DNA of 5,599 nt from Rickettsiales bacterium (GTDB lineage: Bacteria > Pseudomonadota > Alphaproteobacteria > Rickettsiales > UBA1997): the NCBI GenBank assembly GCA_947455365.1, contig CANGNU010000077.1, positions 1-5,599 of the forward strand, given 5' to 3'. Each line of letters starts with the position of its first letter. Positions within the stretch are counted from its first letter, which is position 1. Below, in pieces: positions 1 through 5,362 of the stretch. The position numbers and the translations under genes were made by a program. The notes beneath the pieces were generated by a model that was not told the origin of the DNA, searched no databases, and was given only the letters and a program-made list of their open reading frames with translations.

Positions 1-324
1 CTGCTAAAGCCAGATGCGCCTAAAGAATGGGACTTGGAATTTTTTAATATTGCGTTCAGCGCCAATATAAATTTAGAGAAATTTTCACCAAAAAAAATTT
101 TAACAATCACGCAAGAAATTGAAAAGCAAATTGGCCGTAAAACCAATGAACATAAGTTTTTGTGGGCTCCGCGAGAAATTGATATTGATATTTTGGCAAT
201 TGATGATTTGGTAATTGACTTGGGTGAAAAACTAAAAATTCCCCACCACGCCTTGCTGGAGCGCGATTTTTTCTACAAAACAGTTGCAGAAATTGAGCCA
301 AGCTGGCGCCACCCAAAAGCCTAG
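1..324 (+). CDS. folK: 2-amino-4-hydroxy-6-hydroxymethyldihydropteridine pyrophosphokinase (HPPK), C-terminal part, 5' end outside the window
   Basis: HPPK transfers pyrophosphate from ATP to 6-hydroxymethyl-dihydropterin, the step before dihydropteroate synthase in folate synthesis; it is cytosolic. The frame is open from base 1, giving 107 visible residues; the TTG at 34 is internal because the similarity begins before it. The HPPK signature WAPREIDIDIL is near visible residues 56-66: the Arg corresponds to a substrate-binding Arg and the two Asp to the magnesium ligands of the E. coli enzyme. KIPHHALLERDFF follows, matching the family's 'IPHP..L.eR.F' segment, then AEIEPSWRHP. The protein stops right after RHPKA, whereas E. 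coli HPPK continues about 20 residues past this point and FolK-FolP fusions continue into dihydropteroate synthase. The WAPR.IDIDIL style recalls FolKP fusions, so loss of a fused FolP half is possible (inference). The 3' end overlaps convergent secF by 4 nt. Confidence 0.88.
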   Translation: MLKPDAPKEWDLEFFNIAFSANINLEKFSPKKILTITQEIEKQIGRKTNEHKFLWAPREIDIDILAIDDLVIDLGEKLKIPHHALLERDFFYKTVAEIEPSWRHPKA

Positions 325-1214
325 GCCTTTCTAGGGTCAAGATAAAGCAGAATTGGCGCAGAAATGTAAATTGAGGAGTAAGTTCCCACTAAAATTCCAA
401 AAAATGCTGCTTGGCTGAAACTTTTTAGAACATCGCCACCAAATAAAACCAACGCCAAAAGTGAAAGTAGTGTGGCACCAGATGTAAGTAAGGTTCGGCT
501 TAATGTAGAATTGGCACTAGAATTGATCAATTCAGCTAAATCCATCTTTTTATATTTGCGCAAATTTTCACGAATGCGATCATAAATTACTACCGAGTCA
601 TTGATGGAATAACCAATAACCGTAAGAATTGCTGCAATTGAAGTGAGGTTAAATTCTAGACCAGTTACCGCGTAAAAACCAAGCGTGAGTAAGGCGTCGT
701 GAGTAAGTGCAAAAATTCCGCCAAGGCCAAATTGCCAATCGAAACGCACCCAGATGTAAATCATGATGAAAATGAAAGACATTAACAAAGCGAAGAAGCC
801 TTTCCAAATAAGTTCTGAGCCCATTTGCGGACCAACATAATCAACTTTGCGATATTCAATTTGTGGGAATTTTTCAGTAAGAATTTCTTGAATTTTTTTT
901 ACTTCTAAAAGCTGCGAACCATCTTTGTCATTGGTTTTTGCCACCCTGATGAGAAAATCTTGCTCACCAATATTTTGAATTTGGACATCTTTTATTTTTG
1001 CGGTAAGAGCGGCGCGCAGTTGCTCTTGCGAGGCATTTGGCGCGCGCGCTTCGATTAAAATTCCGCCAGAAAAATCTATGCCGAAATTTAAACCTTTAAC
1101 TAAAACCAGCGCCACTGAAGCAATAATACAAAGGATTGAAGCTGCAAGTGCAAGCTTATGCACTTTCATGAAATCAACCTTTGTATGGGCTAAGAATGAG
1201 CGCAGTATTTTCAT
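321..1214 (-). CDS. secF: Protein translocase subunit SecF
   Basis: SecF is an inner-membrane partner of SecD; together they use the proton motive force to help proteins through SecYEG. The 297-residue length is normal for the family. There is one TM helix at about 20-40, then the family signature FGIDFSGG (44-51), a periplasmic domain to about 125, VGPQMGSEL (127-135), and five TM helices at about 136-156, 161-183, 188-208, 240-258 and 266-292. THDALLTLGF (171-180) and GYSINDSVVIYDRIREN (201-217) are the conserved RND-type motifs. The start is the ATG whose A is also the last base of the rpsT stop (TAATG on the minus strand), so translation is probably coupled to rpsT. No secD lies beside it; the usual secD-secF pair is broken here. 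The stop TAG shares a CTAG with the folK stop. Confidence 0.97.
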   Translation of the reverse strand: MKILRSFLAHTKVDFMKVHKLALAASILCIIASVALVLVKGLNFGIDFSGGILIEARAPNASQEQLRAALTAKIKDVQIQNIGEQDFLIRVAKTNDKDGSQLLEVKKIQEILTEKFPQIEYRKVDYVGPQMGSELIWKGFFALLMSFIFIMIYIWVRFDWQFGLGGIFALTHDALLTLGFYAVTGLEFNLTSIAAILTVIGYSINDSVVIYDRIRENLRKYKKMDLAELINSSANSTLSRTLLTSGATLLSLLALVLFGGDVLKSFSQAAFFGILVGTYSSIYISAPILLYLDPRKA

Positions 1215-1486
1215 TATTTTGCAGCTGAAATTTTACGAATTTGTGCCGCTAAGCGAGATAATTTTCTTGCCGCAGTGTTAAGCTTAATAATTTTTTTAGT
1301 TACGCCGCGCATAATTTCAGATTCAAGCGCTTTAAAGGCTTCAAGAGCTTTTGCTTGATCGTTTAATTTGATTTGATCTGCTACTTTTTTTACGAATGTT
1401 CTGATGCGGTTTCTGCGAGAATTGTTAACCAATTTTTTTGCCGCACTTGCGCGTAAAGCTTTTTTTGCTGAAGTTGTATTAGCCAT
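1214..1486 (-). CDS. rpsT: 30S ribosomal protein S20
   Basis: S20 is a primary 16S rRNA-binding protein of the small subunit. The 90 residues begin MANTTSAKKALRASAAKK and continue NNSRRNRIRTFVKKV (21-35), the typical S20 opening. The protein is very basic and helical and ends in the conserved 'AARKLSRLAAQI' region (72-83). The ATG start gives the canonical MAN N-terminus. The upstream leader is A-rich with no Shine-Dalgarno sequence. It is the first gene of a two-gene unit with secF (1-nt overlap) and is divergent from the RhoGAP-like gene across a 162-bp intergenic region. S20 genes are commonly monocistronic, so the coupling to secF is unusual. Confidence 0.97.
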   Translation of the reverse strand: MANTTSAKKALRASAAKKLVNNSRRNRIRTFVKKVADQIKLNDQAKALEAFKALESEIMRGVTKKIIKLNTAARKLSRLAAQIRKISAAK

Positions 1487-1529
1487 TTTGTTGTTTTTTT
1501 GTAATTATTAAAAGGGTTTGTTGCAGTTG

Positions 1530-1557
1530 ATTTTACTGGGTGGATTTTGTTTTACAA
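1530..1557 (-). promoter_or_regulatory. Candidate sigma-70-type promoter for rpsT-secF
   Basis: On the minus strand, TTGTAA (1552-1557; 4 of 6 to TTGACA) is separated by 16 bp from TAAAAT (1530-1535; 5 of 6 to TATAAT). Transcription would start near 1523 and leave a leader of about 37 nt before the rpsT ATG. Position and spacing are good, but in AT-rich DNA such matches also arise by chance. Confidence 0.5.
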
Positions 1558-1563
1558 GTGGGA

Positions 1564-1579
1564 AAATGACATGTCATTT
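1564..1579. promoter_or_regulatory. Perfect 16-bp palindrome, candidate operator
   Basis: AAATGACATGTCATTT reads identically on both strands, with core TGACATGTCA. It sits midway between the divergent rpsT and RhoGAP-like genes, 6 bp upstream of the putative rpsT -35 and about 37 bp upstream of the putative -10 of the other gene. This placement suits a dimeric regulator acting on one or both genes. No specific regulator is recognised. With no loop it would make a poor RNA hairpin, which favours a protein-binding site over a terminator. Confidence 0.4.
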
Positions 1580-1615
1580 ATTTTTGTCTTTACTAAAATG
1601 TGCGTGCGTTGAAAA

Positions 1616-1621
1616 TATACT
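1616..1621 (+). promoter_or_regulatory. Candidate -10 element for the RhoGAP-like gene
   Basis: TATACT matches 5 of 6 bases of TATAAT and lies 27 bp before the ATG at 1649, leaving a leader of about 20 nt. No acceptable -35 occurs at 16-18 bp spacing; TTTACT (1589-1594) is 21 bp away. It could depend on an activator, for example one bound at the 1564-1579 palindrome, or be a chance match. Confidence 0.25.
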
Positions 1622-1648
1622 AACGAGTTAATTTTATTTCAATTATTT

Positions 1649-2530
1649 ATGGCTAATCCATTTCAAAGATTTTATAGATTTATTACTGGGGCAAATCGCA
1701 GAGTTGCTGCTATGCCAACAGCAGATGCTACGGTAATTAACGCGCCCGCTAAACCGACGGAGGAGGAGCAAATTAAAAAACTAAATTGCGCTACTGGTTT
1801 AATTCATCAAATGCCACAAAGTTTGTTGAATCCAGAAATATTTCGACAATCAATTTCAACTGAAGCAAAGCCAACTGCAACTGCAATCATAAACGCGATA
1901 AACTTTGATGCGCAAAAAATTGCTCCAGATTTTTTTAGAGATTTTTCCTTCGAAAATCAGGCTAATTTAGGATATTTAATTAAAAGCTTGGTTGCTGAAA
2001 TAAAAATAATTCCAGATGACGCTCAACAGCAACTTTTGGCAATAAATTTACAGCAGCCTTTAATTGACAATGGGGCGGTGAATGCCAATGAAAATGCGGT
2101 TGCAGCCATTATCAATTCTTTGCCAGATAAAAATAGAGAGCTTTTAAAAACAGTGACAAGCGCCGCATTGCATGTGGTTAATTGTGGTGGAGAGGCGAAA
2201 ACATTTTTAAATTTAGATGGTTTGGCTGTTGTATTTGGGCCAAATTTAATTGAAGTTTCAGATCTTAATAAAGCTTCGATGCCAAAGGGGTTGGCGGAAA
2301 TTATTTTTACTGTAGCGGCGAGAGAGAATGGAATTAACATTGGCAAGACTAGAACCCCTAAGGCAAGCACAGAACATCAGCAAAAGGCGGGCAATTATTC
2401 GGTACAAAATGAAGTTCCTAATACAAAAATTAGCATCACAGGAATAACCGTGGGTGATGATGGGCGCATTAATTCTTGCGAGCGCTTGGTTGATAAGGGT
2501 GGTAATAAATATACTGAAATATCTATTTAG
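1649..2530 (+). CDS. RhoGAP-domain-like protein (eukaryote-like GTPase-activating protein), candidate host-directed effector
   Basis: This 293-residue protein resembles the eukaryotic RhoGAP domain from about residue 48 to 228. Matches in order: NPEIFRQSIS (61-70), like the 'GIFR.SG' arginine-finger loop, with R66 as candidate finger; LGYLIKSLVAEIKIIP (107-122), like the 'LLK.FLRELPEPL' helix, with K112 at the conserved Lys; INSLPDKNRELLKTV (155-169), like 'LP..NR..L..L'; and GLAVVFGPNL (191-200), nearly identical to 'NLAVVFGPNL' of human p50RhoGAP. RhoGAPs speed GTP hydrolysis by Rho/Rac/Cdc42 GTPases, which are eukaryotic. The conserved Asn before LAVVFGP is Gly191, and the Arg of 'FLREL' is Ala116, so activity may be altered. 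There is no signal peptide or TM segment. The N-terminus (1-45) is short and basic, and the tail (233-293) is polar, probably disordered and unrecognised. Type IV or other secretion is plausible but unproven. The ATG start lacks a Shine-Dalgarno sequence. The fold call comes from motif recognition only. Confidence 0.72.
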   Translation: MANPFQRFYRFITGANRRVAAMPTADATVINAPAKPTEEEQIKKLNCATGLIHQMPQSLLNPEIFRQSISTEAKPTATAIINAINFDAQKIAPDFFRDFSFENQANLGYLIKSLVAEIKIIPDDAQQQLLAINLQQPLIDNGAVNANENAVAAIINSLPDKNRELLKTVTSAALHVVNCGGEAKTFLNLDGLAVVFGPNLIEVSDLNKASMPKGLAEIIFTVAARENGINIGKTRTPKASTEHQQKAGNYSVQNEVPNTKISITGITVGDDGRINSCERLVDKGGNKYTEISI

Positions 2531-2539
2531 ACGCTACAA

Positions 2540-2563
2540 TTCGGAATAAAAAATAATTCAGAA
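2540..2563. other. Weak hairpin between convergent genes
   Basis: TTC(g)GAAT and ATTC(a)GAA pair as 3 plus 4 bp with one mismatch around an 8-nt A-rich loop (2548-2555). It lies 10 bp past the RhoGAP-like stop and could help end transcription on either strand. No T-run follows the stem, so this is a weak call. Confidence 0.2.
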
Positions 2564-2604
2564 ACTGGCGCTTAACTATTCTTAATTCTAGGCAATTCTT
2601 AGCG

Positions 2605-3864
2605 CTAACATTGCAATGTTTTTTGCCCGCCCATATAGCTAACCAGCGCCTCGGGCACCGTTACACTGCCATCGACATTTTGATAATTTTCAAGAATTGC
2701 CACAATAGTACGGCCCACAGCTAGAGCCGAGCCGTTTAGCGTGTGGGCGAAATAGTTTTTGCCGTCTTTTTTATATTTAGTTTGCGTGCGGCGCGCTTGA
2801 AAATCGCCGCAATTTGAGCAGCTGGAAATTTCGCGATATTTATTTTGCGCGGGCAGCCATACTTCTAAATCGTAGGTTTTTTGTGCGCCAAAGCCCATGT
2901 CGCCGGTGCAGAGCAGCAGCTTGCGGAATGGCAATTGCAGGCGTTTGAGAATTTCACAAGCAACATTAGTCATTCTTTCATGTTCGGCCGCAGATTGCTC
3001 GGCTGTAGTAATAGAGACCAGCTCGACCTTCTTAAATTGATGCTGGCGAATCATGCCGCGAGTGTCTTTACCAGCAGAACCAGCTTCGCGGCGAAAGCAC
3101 GGCGTGTAAGCGGTGAAGCGCAATGGCAATTCTGTTTCAGCAAAAGTTTTCTTTGCCGCAAAATTGACCAAAGAGACCTCGGCCGTAGGAATGAGCCAGT
3201 AACCATCGGTTGTAACAAAAGCATCTTCACTAAATTTTGGCAACTGTCCCGAGCCGTACATGGCCTCACTTTTCACAATATTTGGTGGCGAAAATTCGGT
3301 GTAGCCATTTTCTAGCGCAATGTCGAGCATGAAGTTTGACAATGCGCGTTCAAGCCTTGCTAATCCTGCACTCAGCGTAGAAAAACGCGCACCAGAAATT
3401 AATGCTGATTGCTCAAAATCTAGCATTTTCAAGCCTTCGCCAATTTCAACATGGTCTTTTGGGGTGAAGGAAAATTGTCGCGGCGTGCCAAATTTTTCAA
3501 CTTCAATATTGTCGTTTTCATCTACTCCCACAGGCGTTTCCGAAGATGAAATGTTGGGAATTTGTGCTAATAATTCTTCAAGTTTTTGGTCTTGCGCTGC
3601 GTTATTTTCTAATTCTTGCAATTCAATATTGGTTTTTTTCGATTCCTCAAAAAGCGCGTCAGCATTGCCTCCAGCACGCTTTACATTCGCAACTTCTTTG
3701 GCAAGATTATTTCTTTTTGCCTGCAATTCTTGAATCAAAAACATTTTTTTACGCTTTTCTTCATCAATTGCAAGAATGTCTGCAGCCTTTACTGAAGCCT
3801 TGCGCGCTTGCATTGCGGCGTCAAATTTTTCAGCATTTTCACGAATCCATTTTATATCTAACAT
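2605..3864 (-). CDS. serS: Seryl-tRNA synthetase
   Basis: SerRS charges tRNA-Ser (and tRNA-Sec where present) with serine; it is a cytosolic class II homodimer. The 419 residues are of family length. The start MLDIKWIREN is canonical, which fixes the ATG at 3864. Residues about 30-100 form the charged antiparallel coiled-coil arm that grips the long variable arm of tRNA-Ser. PTAEVSL (226-232) carries the TxE serine-binding motif. Motif 2 runs FRREAG (257-262) to RQHQFKKVE (273-281), and motif 3 is NGSALAVGRTIVAILENYQ (377-395). GDMGFGAQKTYDLEVWLP (321-338) and REISSCSNCGDFQARR (344-359) are also typical. No catalytic motif is missing. It is divergent from dapE; its promoter, leader and ATG lie inside the left arm of the large inverted repeat. 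It converges on the RhoGAP-like gene, 74 bp apart. Confidence 0.98.
   Translation of the reverse strand: MLDIKWIRENAEKFDAAMQARKASVKAADILAIDEEKRKKMFLIQELQAKRNNLAKEVANVKRAGGNADALFEESKKTNIELQELENNAAQDQKLEELLAQIPNISSSETPVGVDENDNIEVEKFGTPRQFSFTPKDHVEIGEGLKMLDFEQSALISGARFSTLSAGLARLERALSNFMLDIALENGYTEFSPPNIVKSEAMYGSGQLPKFSEDAFVTTDGYWLIPTAEVSLVNFAAKKTFAETELPLRFTAYTPCFRREAGSAGKDTRGMIRQHQFKKVELVSITTAEQSAAEHERMTNVACEILKRLQLPFRKLLLCTGDMGFGAQKTYDLEVWLPAQNKYREISSCSNCGDFQARRTQTKYKKDGKNYFAHTLNGSALAVGRTIVAILENYQNVDGSVTVPEALVSYMGGQKTLQC
2607..2624 (+). terminator. Possible weak terminator for the RhoGAP-like gene, inside the 3' end of serS
   Basis: AACATTGCAATGTT (2607-2620) is a perfect 14-bp palindrome that can fold as a 5-bp stem with a TGCA loop, followed by TTTT on the plus strand (a run of six T counting the stem end). 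The stem is short and AT-rich, so termination would be inefficient. The same bases encode the last SerS residues, and an adjacent 10-bp palindrome TTAGCGCTAA occupies 2599-2608. Confidence 0.28.
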
Positions 3865-3887
3865 TTCTAAAAACTTTTAAATTTTAA

Positions 3888-3893
3888 ATTATA
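3888..3893 (-). promoter_or_regulatory. Candidate -10 element for serS (mirror of the dapE one)
   Basis: On the minus strand this reads TATAAT, a perfect -10 consensus, 23 bp before the serS ATG. Transcription would begin about 12 nt before the ATG, giving a very short leader. No good -35 lies 16-18 bp upstream; the flanking DNA is A/T-rich. It is the exact mirror image of 4092-4097. Confidence 0.4.
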
Positions 3894-3955
3894 AATTTGC
3901 GACTAAGATAAATTTTATTTGATATTTTAATTTTATTTCTCCGTAACTTAAGGCT

Positions 3956-4017
3956 CTGCCCCTCGGGCAGATGAGCCCATCGAGATTTAAAGCGAGCGTA
4001 GCTCGCGATGGTCTCAT
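3956..4017. repeat. Nested hairpins at the centre of the inverted repeat
   Basis: This GC-richer core holds three dyads. CTGCCC (3956-3961) pairs with GGGCAG (3965-3970) around CTC; its first three bases also belong to the left arm. ATGAGCCCATCG (3971-3982) pairs with CGATGGTCTCAT (4006-4017) with one mismatch. Inside that, GCGAGC (3992-3997) pairs with GCTCGC (4001-4006) around GTA. With the long arms this gives a branched tip. The base composition differs from the AT-rich arms and recalls dispersed palindromic intergenic repeats of bacterial genomes. No ORF or known RNA family is recognised. Confidence 0.7.
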
Positions 4018-4091
4018 AACTCGGTTCAGAGCCTTAAGTTACGGAGAAATAAAATTAAAATATCAAATAAAATTTATCTTAGTCGCAAATT

Positions 4092-4097
4092 TATAAT
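4092..4097 (+). promoter_or_regulatory. Candidate -10 element for dapE (mirror of the serS one)
   Basis: TATAAT is a perfect -10 consensus ending 23 bp before the dapE ATG at 4121. Because the arms are identical, dapE and serS would have the same core promoter and a near-identical leader of about 12-18 nt. The -35 region is not recognisable. Confidence 0.4.
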
Positions 4098-4120
4098 TTA
4101 AAATTTAAAAGTTTTTGGAA

Positions 4121-5281
4121 ATGCCTACTGCCATTGAATTATCACAAAAGTTGATTAGCTTTCCGTCTTACTCTGGCAACAGTCCCGAGGTGATTGAATT
4201 TCTAAAACAGCGACTAGAAAAACTAAGTTTCACCTGCAATATTTTAGAATATGAAGGCAGCGGATCTTACAAAGTCAATAATTTGCACGCTTTGTATAAT
4301 CCAAAAAACTCTAGCAAAATTTTATATTTTGCGGGACATACCGATGTAGTTGCGACTGGTGATATCAACGCTTGGACGTATAATCCATTTGCAGCAAAAA
4401 TTGTCGATGATAAACTTTTTGGCCGCGGCACTGCCGATATGAAATGCGCCATCGCTTGCTTTGTTTCTGCTGTTGAAGAATTTCTGCAAAGCCACTCTGC
4501 GCCTGACTTTGGCATTGGTTTTTTAATTACCAATGATGAGGAAAATGACTCAATCAACGGCACCGCGAAAGTTTTAGAATGGATGAAAGCGCACGGCAAA
4601 TCAATATCAGCCTGTATTGTTGGCGAACCAACCAATCCTGAAAAACTGGGCGAAATGCTAAAAATTGGCCGTCGCGGTTCAATTGGATTTTCACTAAAAA
4701 TTATTGGCAAGCAAGGCCATGTGGCTTACCCTGACAACGCTTTGAACCCAATCACAACTTTAGTGAATATTCTTAAAGTTTTGAAAGAGCATAAATTTGA
4801 TGAAGGTAATGAATTTTTCAGCCCAACTAATTTAGAAATTACTAACATTTCTAGCGATAATTTTGGTGGCAATGTCATTCCGGCGCAGGCTGGCGCTAAC
4901 TTCAACATTCGCTTTAATTCGCTACATAATTCACAATCTATTATTGAATTGATTGAATATGTCTGCAAAAAAAGTGTTGGGCTTGGCGTAAAATATGAGC
5001 TGACGCATCGTTTAAGCGGAGAATCTTTTTTAAGTAAAAATGGTAATTTTGCAAAATTAGTACAAAATTCTGTCGCAGAAATTTGTGGTGGTGAAAAACC
5101 TGTTTTAAGCACAACCGGTGGCACTTCTGACGCTCGCTTCATTAAAGATTATTGTGAAGAAATTGTTGAATGCGGCTTGGTTAATAAAACGGCGCATCAA
5201 ATTGACGAATTTGCTTATTTATCAGAAATTACTAATCTACAAAAAATATATCTTGAAATTCTAAAAAAATTTGCAAATTAA
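4121..5281 (+). CDS. dapE: Succinyl-diaminopimelate desuccinylase
   Basis: DapE hydrolyses N-succinyl-LL-2,6-diaminopimelate to LL-diaminopimelate and succinate, feeding meso-DAP for peptidoglycan and lysine. It is a cytosolic di-zinc M20-family enzyme. Numbered from the ATG at 4121 (386 residues), expected metal ligands are present: H73 in GHTDVV, D106 in GRGTADMK, the catalytic/ligand pair E140-E141 in TNDEEND, E169 in GEPTN and H359 in NKTAHQIDE. The lid/dimer domain is marked by GRRGSIGFSLKIIGKQGH (about 183-200) and NVIPAQAGANFNIRFN. GGTSDARFIK lies near the C-terminal end. Length is normal. An in-frame TTG at 4115 would add two residues; I prefer ATG because it gives MPTAIELSQKL and mirrors the serS ATG in the inverted repeat. 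There is no spaced Shine-Dalgarno: GGAA directly abuts the ATG. The pgpA-like gene follows after 81 bp. Confidence 0.96.
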   Translation: MPTAIELSQKLISFPSYSGNSPEVIEFLKQRLEKLSFTCNILEYEGSGSYKVNNLHALYNPKNSSKILYFAGHTDVVATGDINAWTYNPFAAKIVDDKLFGRGTADMKCAIACFVSAVEEFLQSHSAPDFGIGFLITNDEENDSINGTAKVLEWMKAHGKSISACIVGEPTNPEKLGEMLKIGRRGSIGFSLKIIGKQGHVAYPDNALNPITTLVNILKVLKEHKFDEGNEFFSPTNLEITNISSDNFGGNVIPAQAGANFNIRFNSLHNSQSIIELIEYVCKKSVGLGVKYELTHRLSGESFLSKNGNFAKLVQNSVAEICGGEKPVLSTTGGTSDARFIKDYCEEIVECGLVNKTAHQIDEFAYLSEITNLQKIYLEILKKFAN

Positions 5282-5295
5282 CAGAACTGAAGGTT

Positions 5296-5325
5296 AATTT
5301 CTTCGCAGCTTACTGCAGAGAAATT
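5296..5325 (+). other. Stem-loop between dapE and pgpA, possible terminator or processing site
   Basis: AATTTCT (5296-5302) pairs with AGAAATT (5319-5325). After a T-G wobble and a C/A mismatch, GCAG (5305-5308) pairs with CTGC (5313-5316) around the loop CTTA. The stem has about 12 pairs. No T-run follows (TGCTCTACT), so it is not a classical intrinsic terminator; it could be an mRNA 3'-end-stabilising or attenuating hairpin between two co-directional genes. Confidence 0.35.
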
Positions 5326-5362
5326 TGCTCTACTAAAATTGCATAAATTTTAAACTAAAAAA

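Larger units (their letters stand above)
3862..4123. repeat. Giant near-perfect inverted repeat spanning the serS-dapE intergenic region
   Basis: The left arm (3862-3958) and right arm (4027-4123) are reverse complements over 97 bp with no gap and one mismatch (T3868 versus G4117). The inner 90 bp are identical. The outer ends are the ATG codons of serS (complement of 3862-3864) and dapE (4121-4123); one base further out the similarity stops. Both genes therefore share the same leader, ending TTTTT(A/G)GAAATG. The arms are AT-rich apart from the inner end (AGAGCCTTAAGTTACGGAG). A 68-bp centre that is not part of the match separates them. The whole could extrude as a cruciform, or fold as a very long hairpin if read through. 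It may be a fixed inverted duplication kept identical by gene conversion, a promoter-carrying palindromic element, or an assembly or amplification artefact. Confidence 0.95.

Noticed and set aside
1756..1770. GGAGGAGGAG as a strong internal Shine-Dalgarno in the RhoGAP-like gene
   Set aside because: No in-frame ATG, GTG or TTG follows at a suitable distance; the bases encode Glu-Glu-Glu codons.
2023..2370. Minus-strand open frame with a hydrophobic start opposite the RhoGAP-like gene
   Set aside because: It is the antisense shadow of the domain-bearing frame; its hydrophobicity follows from the complementary codons, and it has no independent support.
2881..3887. Plus-strand open frames opposite serS (2881-3315, 3320-3733, 3546-3887)
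   Set aside because: They lie antisense to a complete, motif-rich serS, have no recognisable domains and no credible start signals.
3993..4034. Initiator tRNA-like stretch in the palindrome centre (GTAGCTCG...CTCATAAC...GGTTCA) between GGCTCT and AGAGCC
   Set aside because: It recalls tRNA-fMet words, but the bases flanking the CTCATAA 'anticodon loop' do not form a 5-bp stem, no T-arm can be drawn, and the GTAGCTCG part is explained by the GCGAGC/GCTCGC hairpin. Treated as chance resemblance or at most a decayed fragment.
4871..4905. REP-like sequence (GTCATTCCGGCGCAGGCTGG) inside dapE
   Set aside because: It encodes NVIPAQAGA at the position of the conserved NVIP segment of DapE, the reading frame is intact and no inverted partner is present, so it is coding sequence and not an inserted repeat.
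4267..5142. Minus-strand open frames opposite dapE (4267-4710, 4726-5142)
   Set aside because: They are antisense to a clear dapE and show no family motifs.
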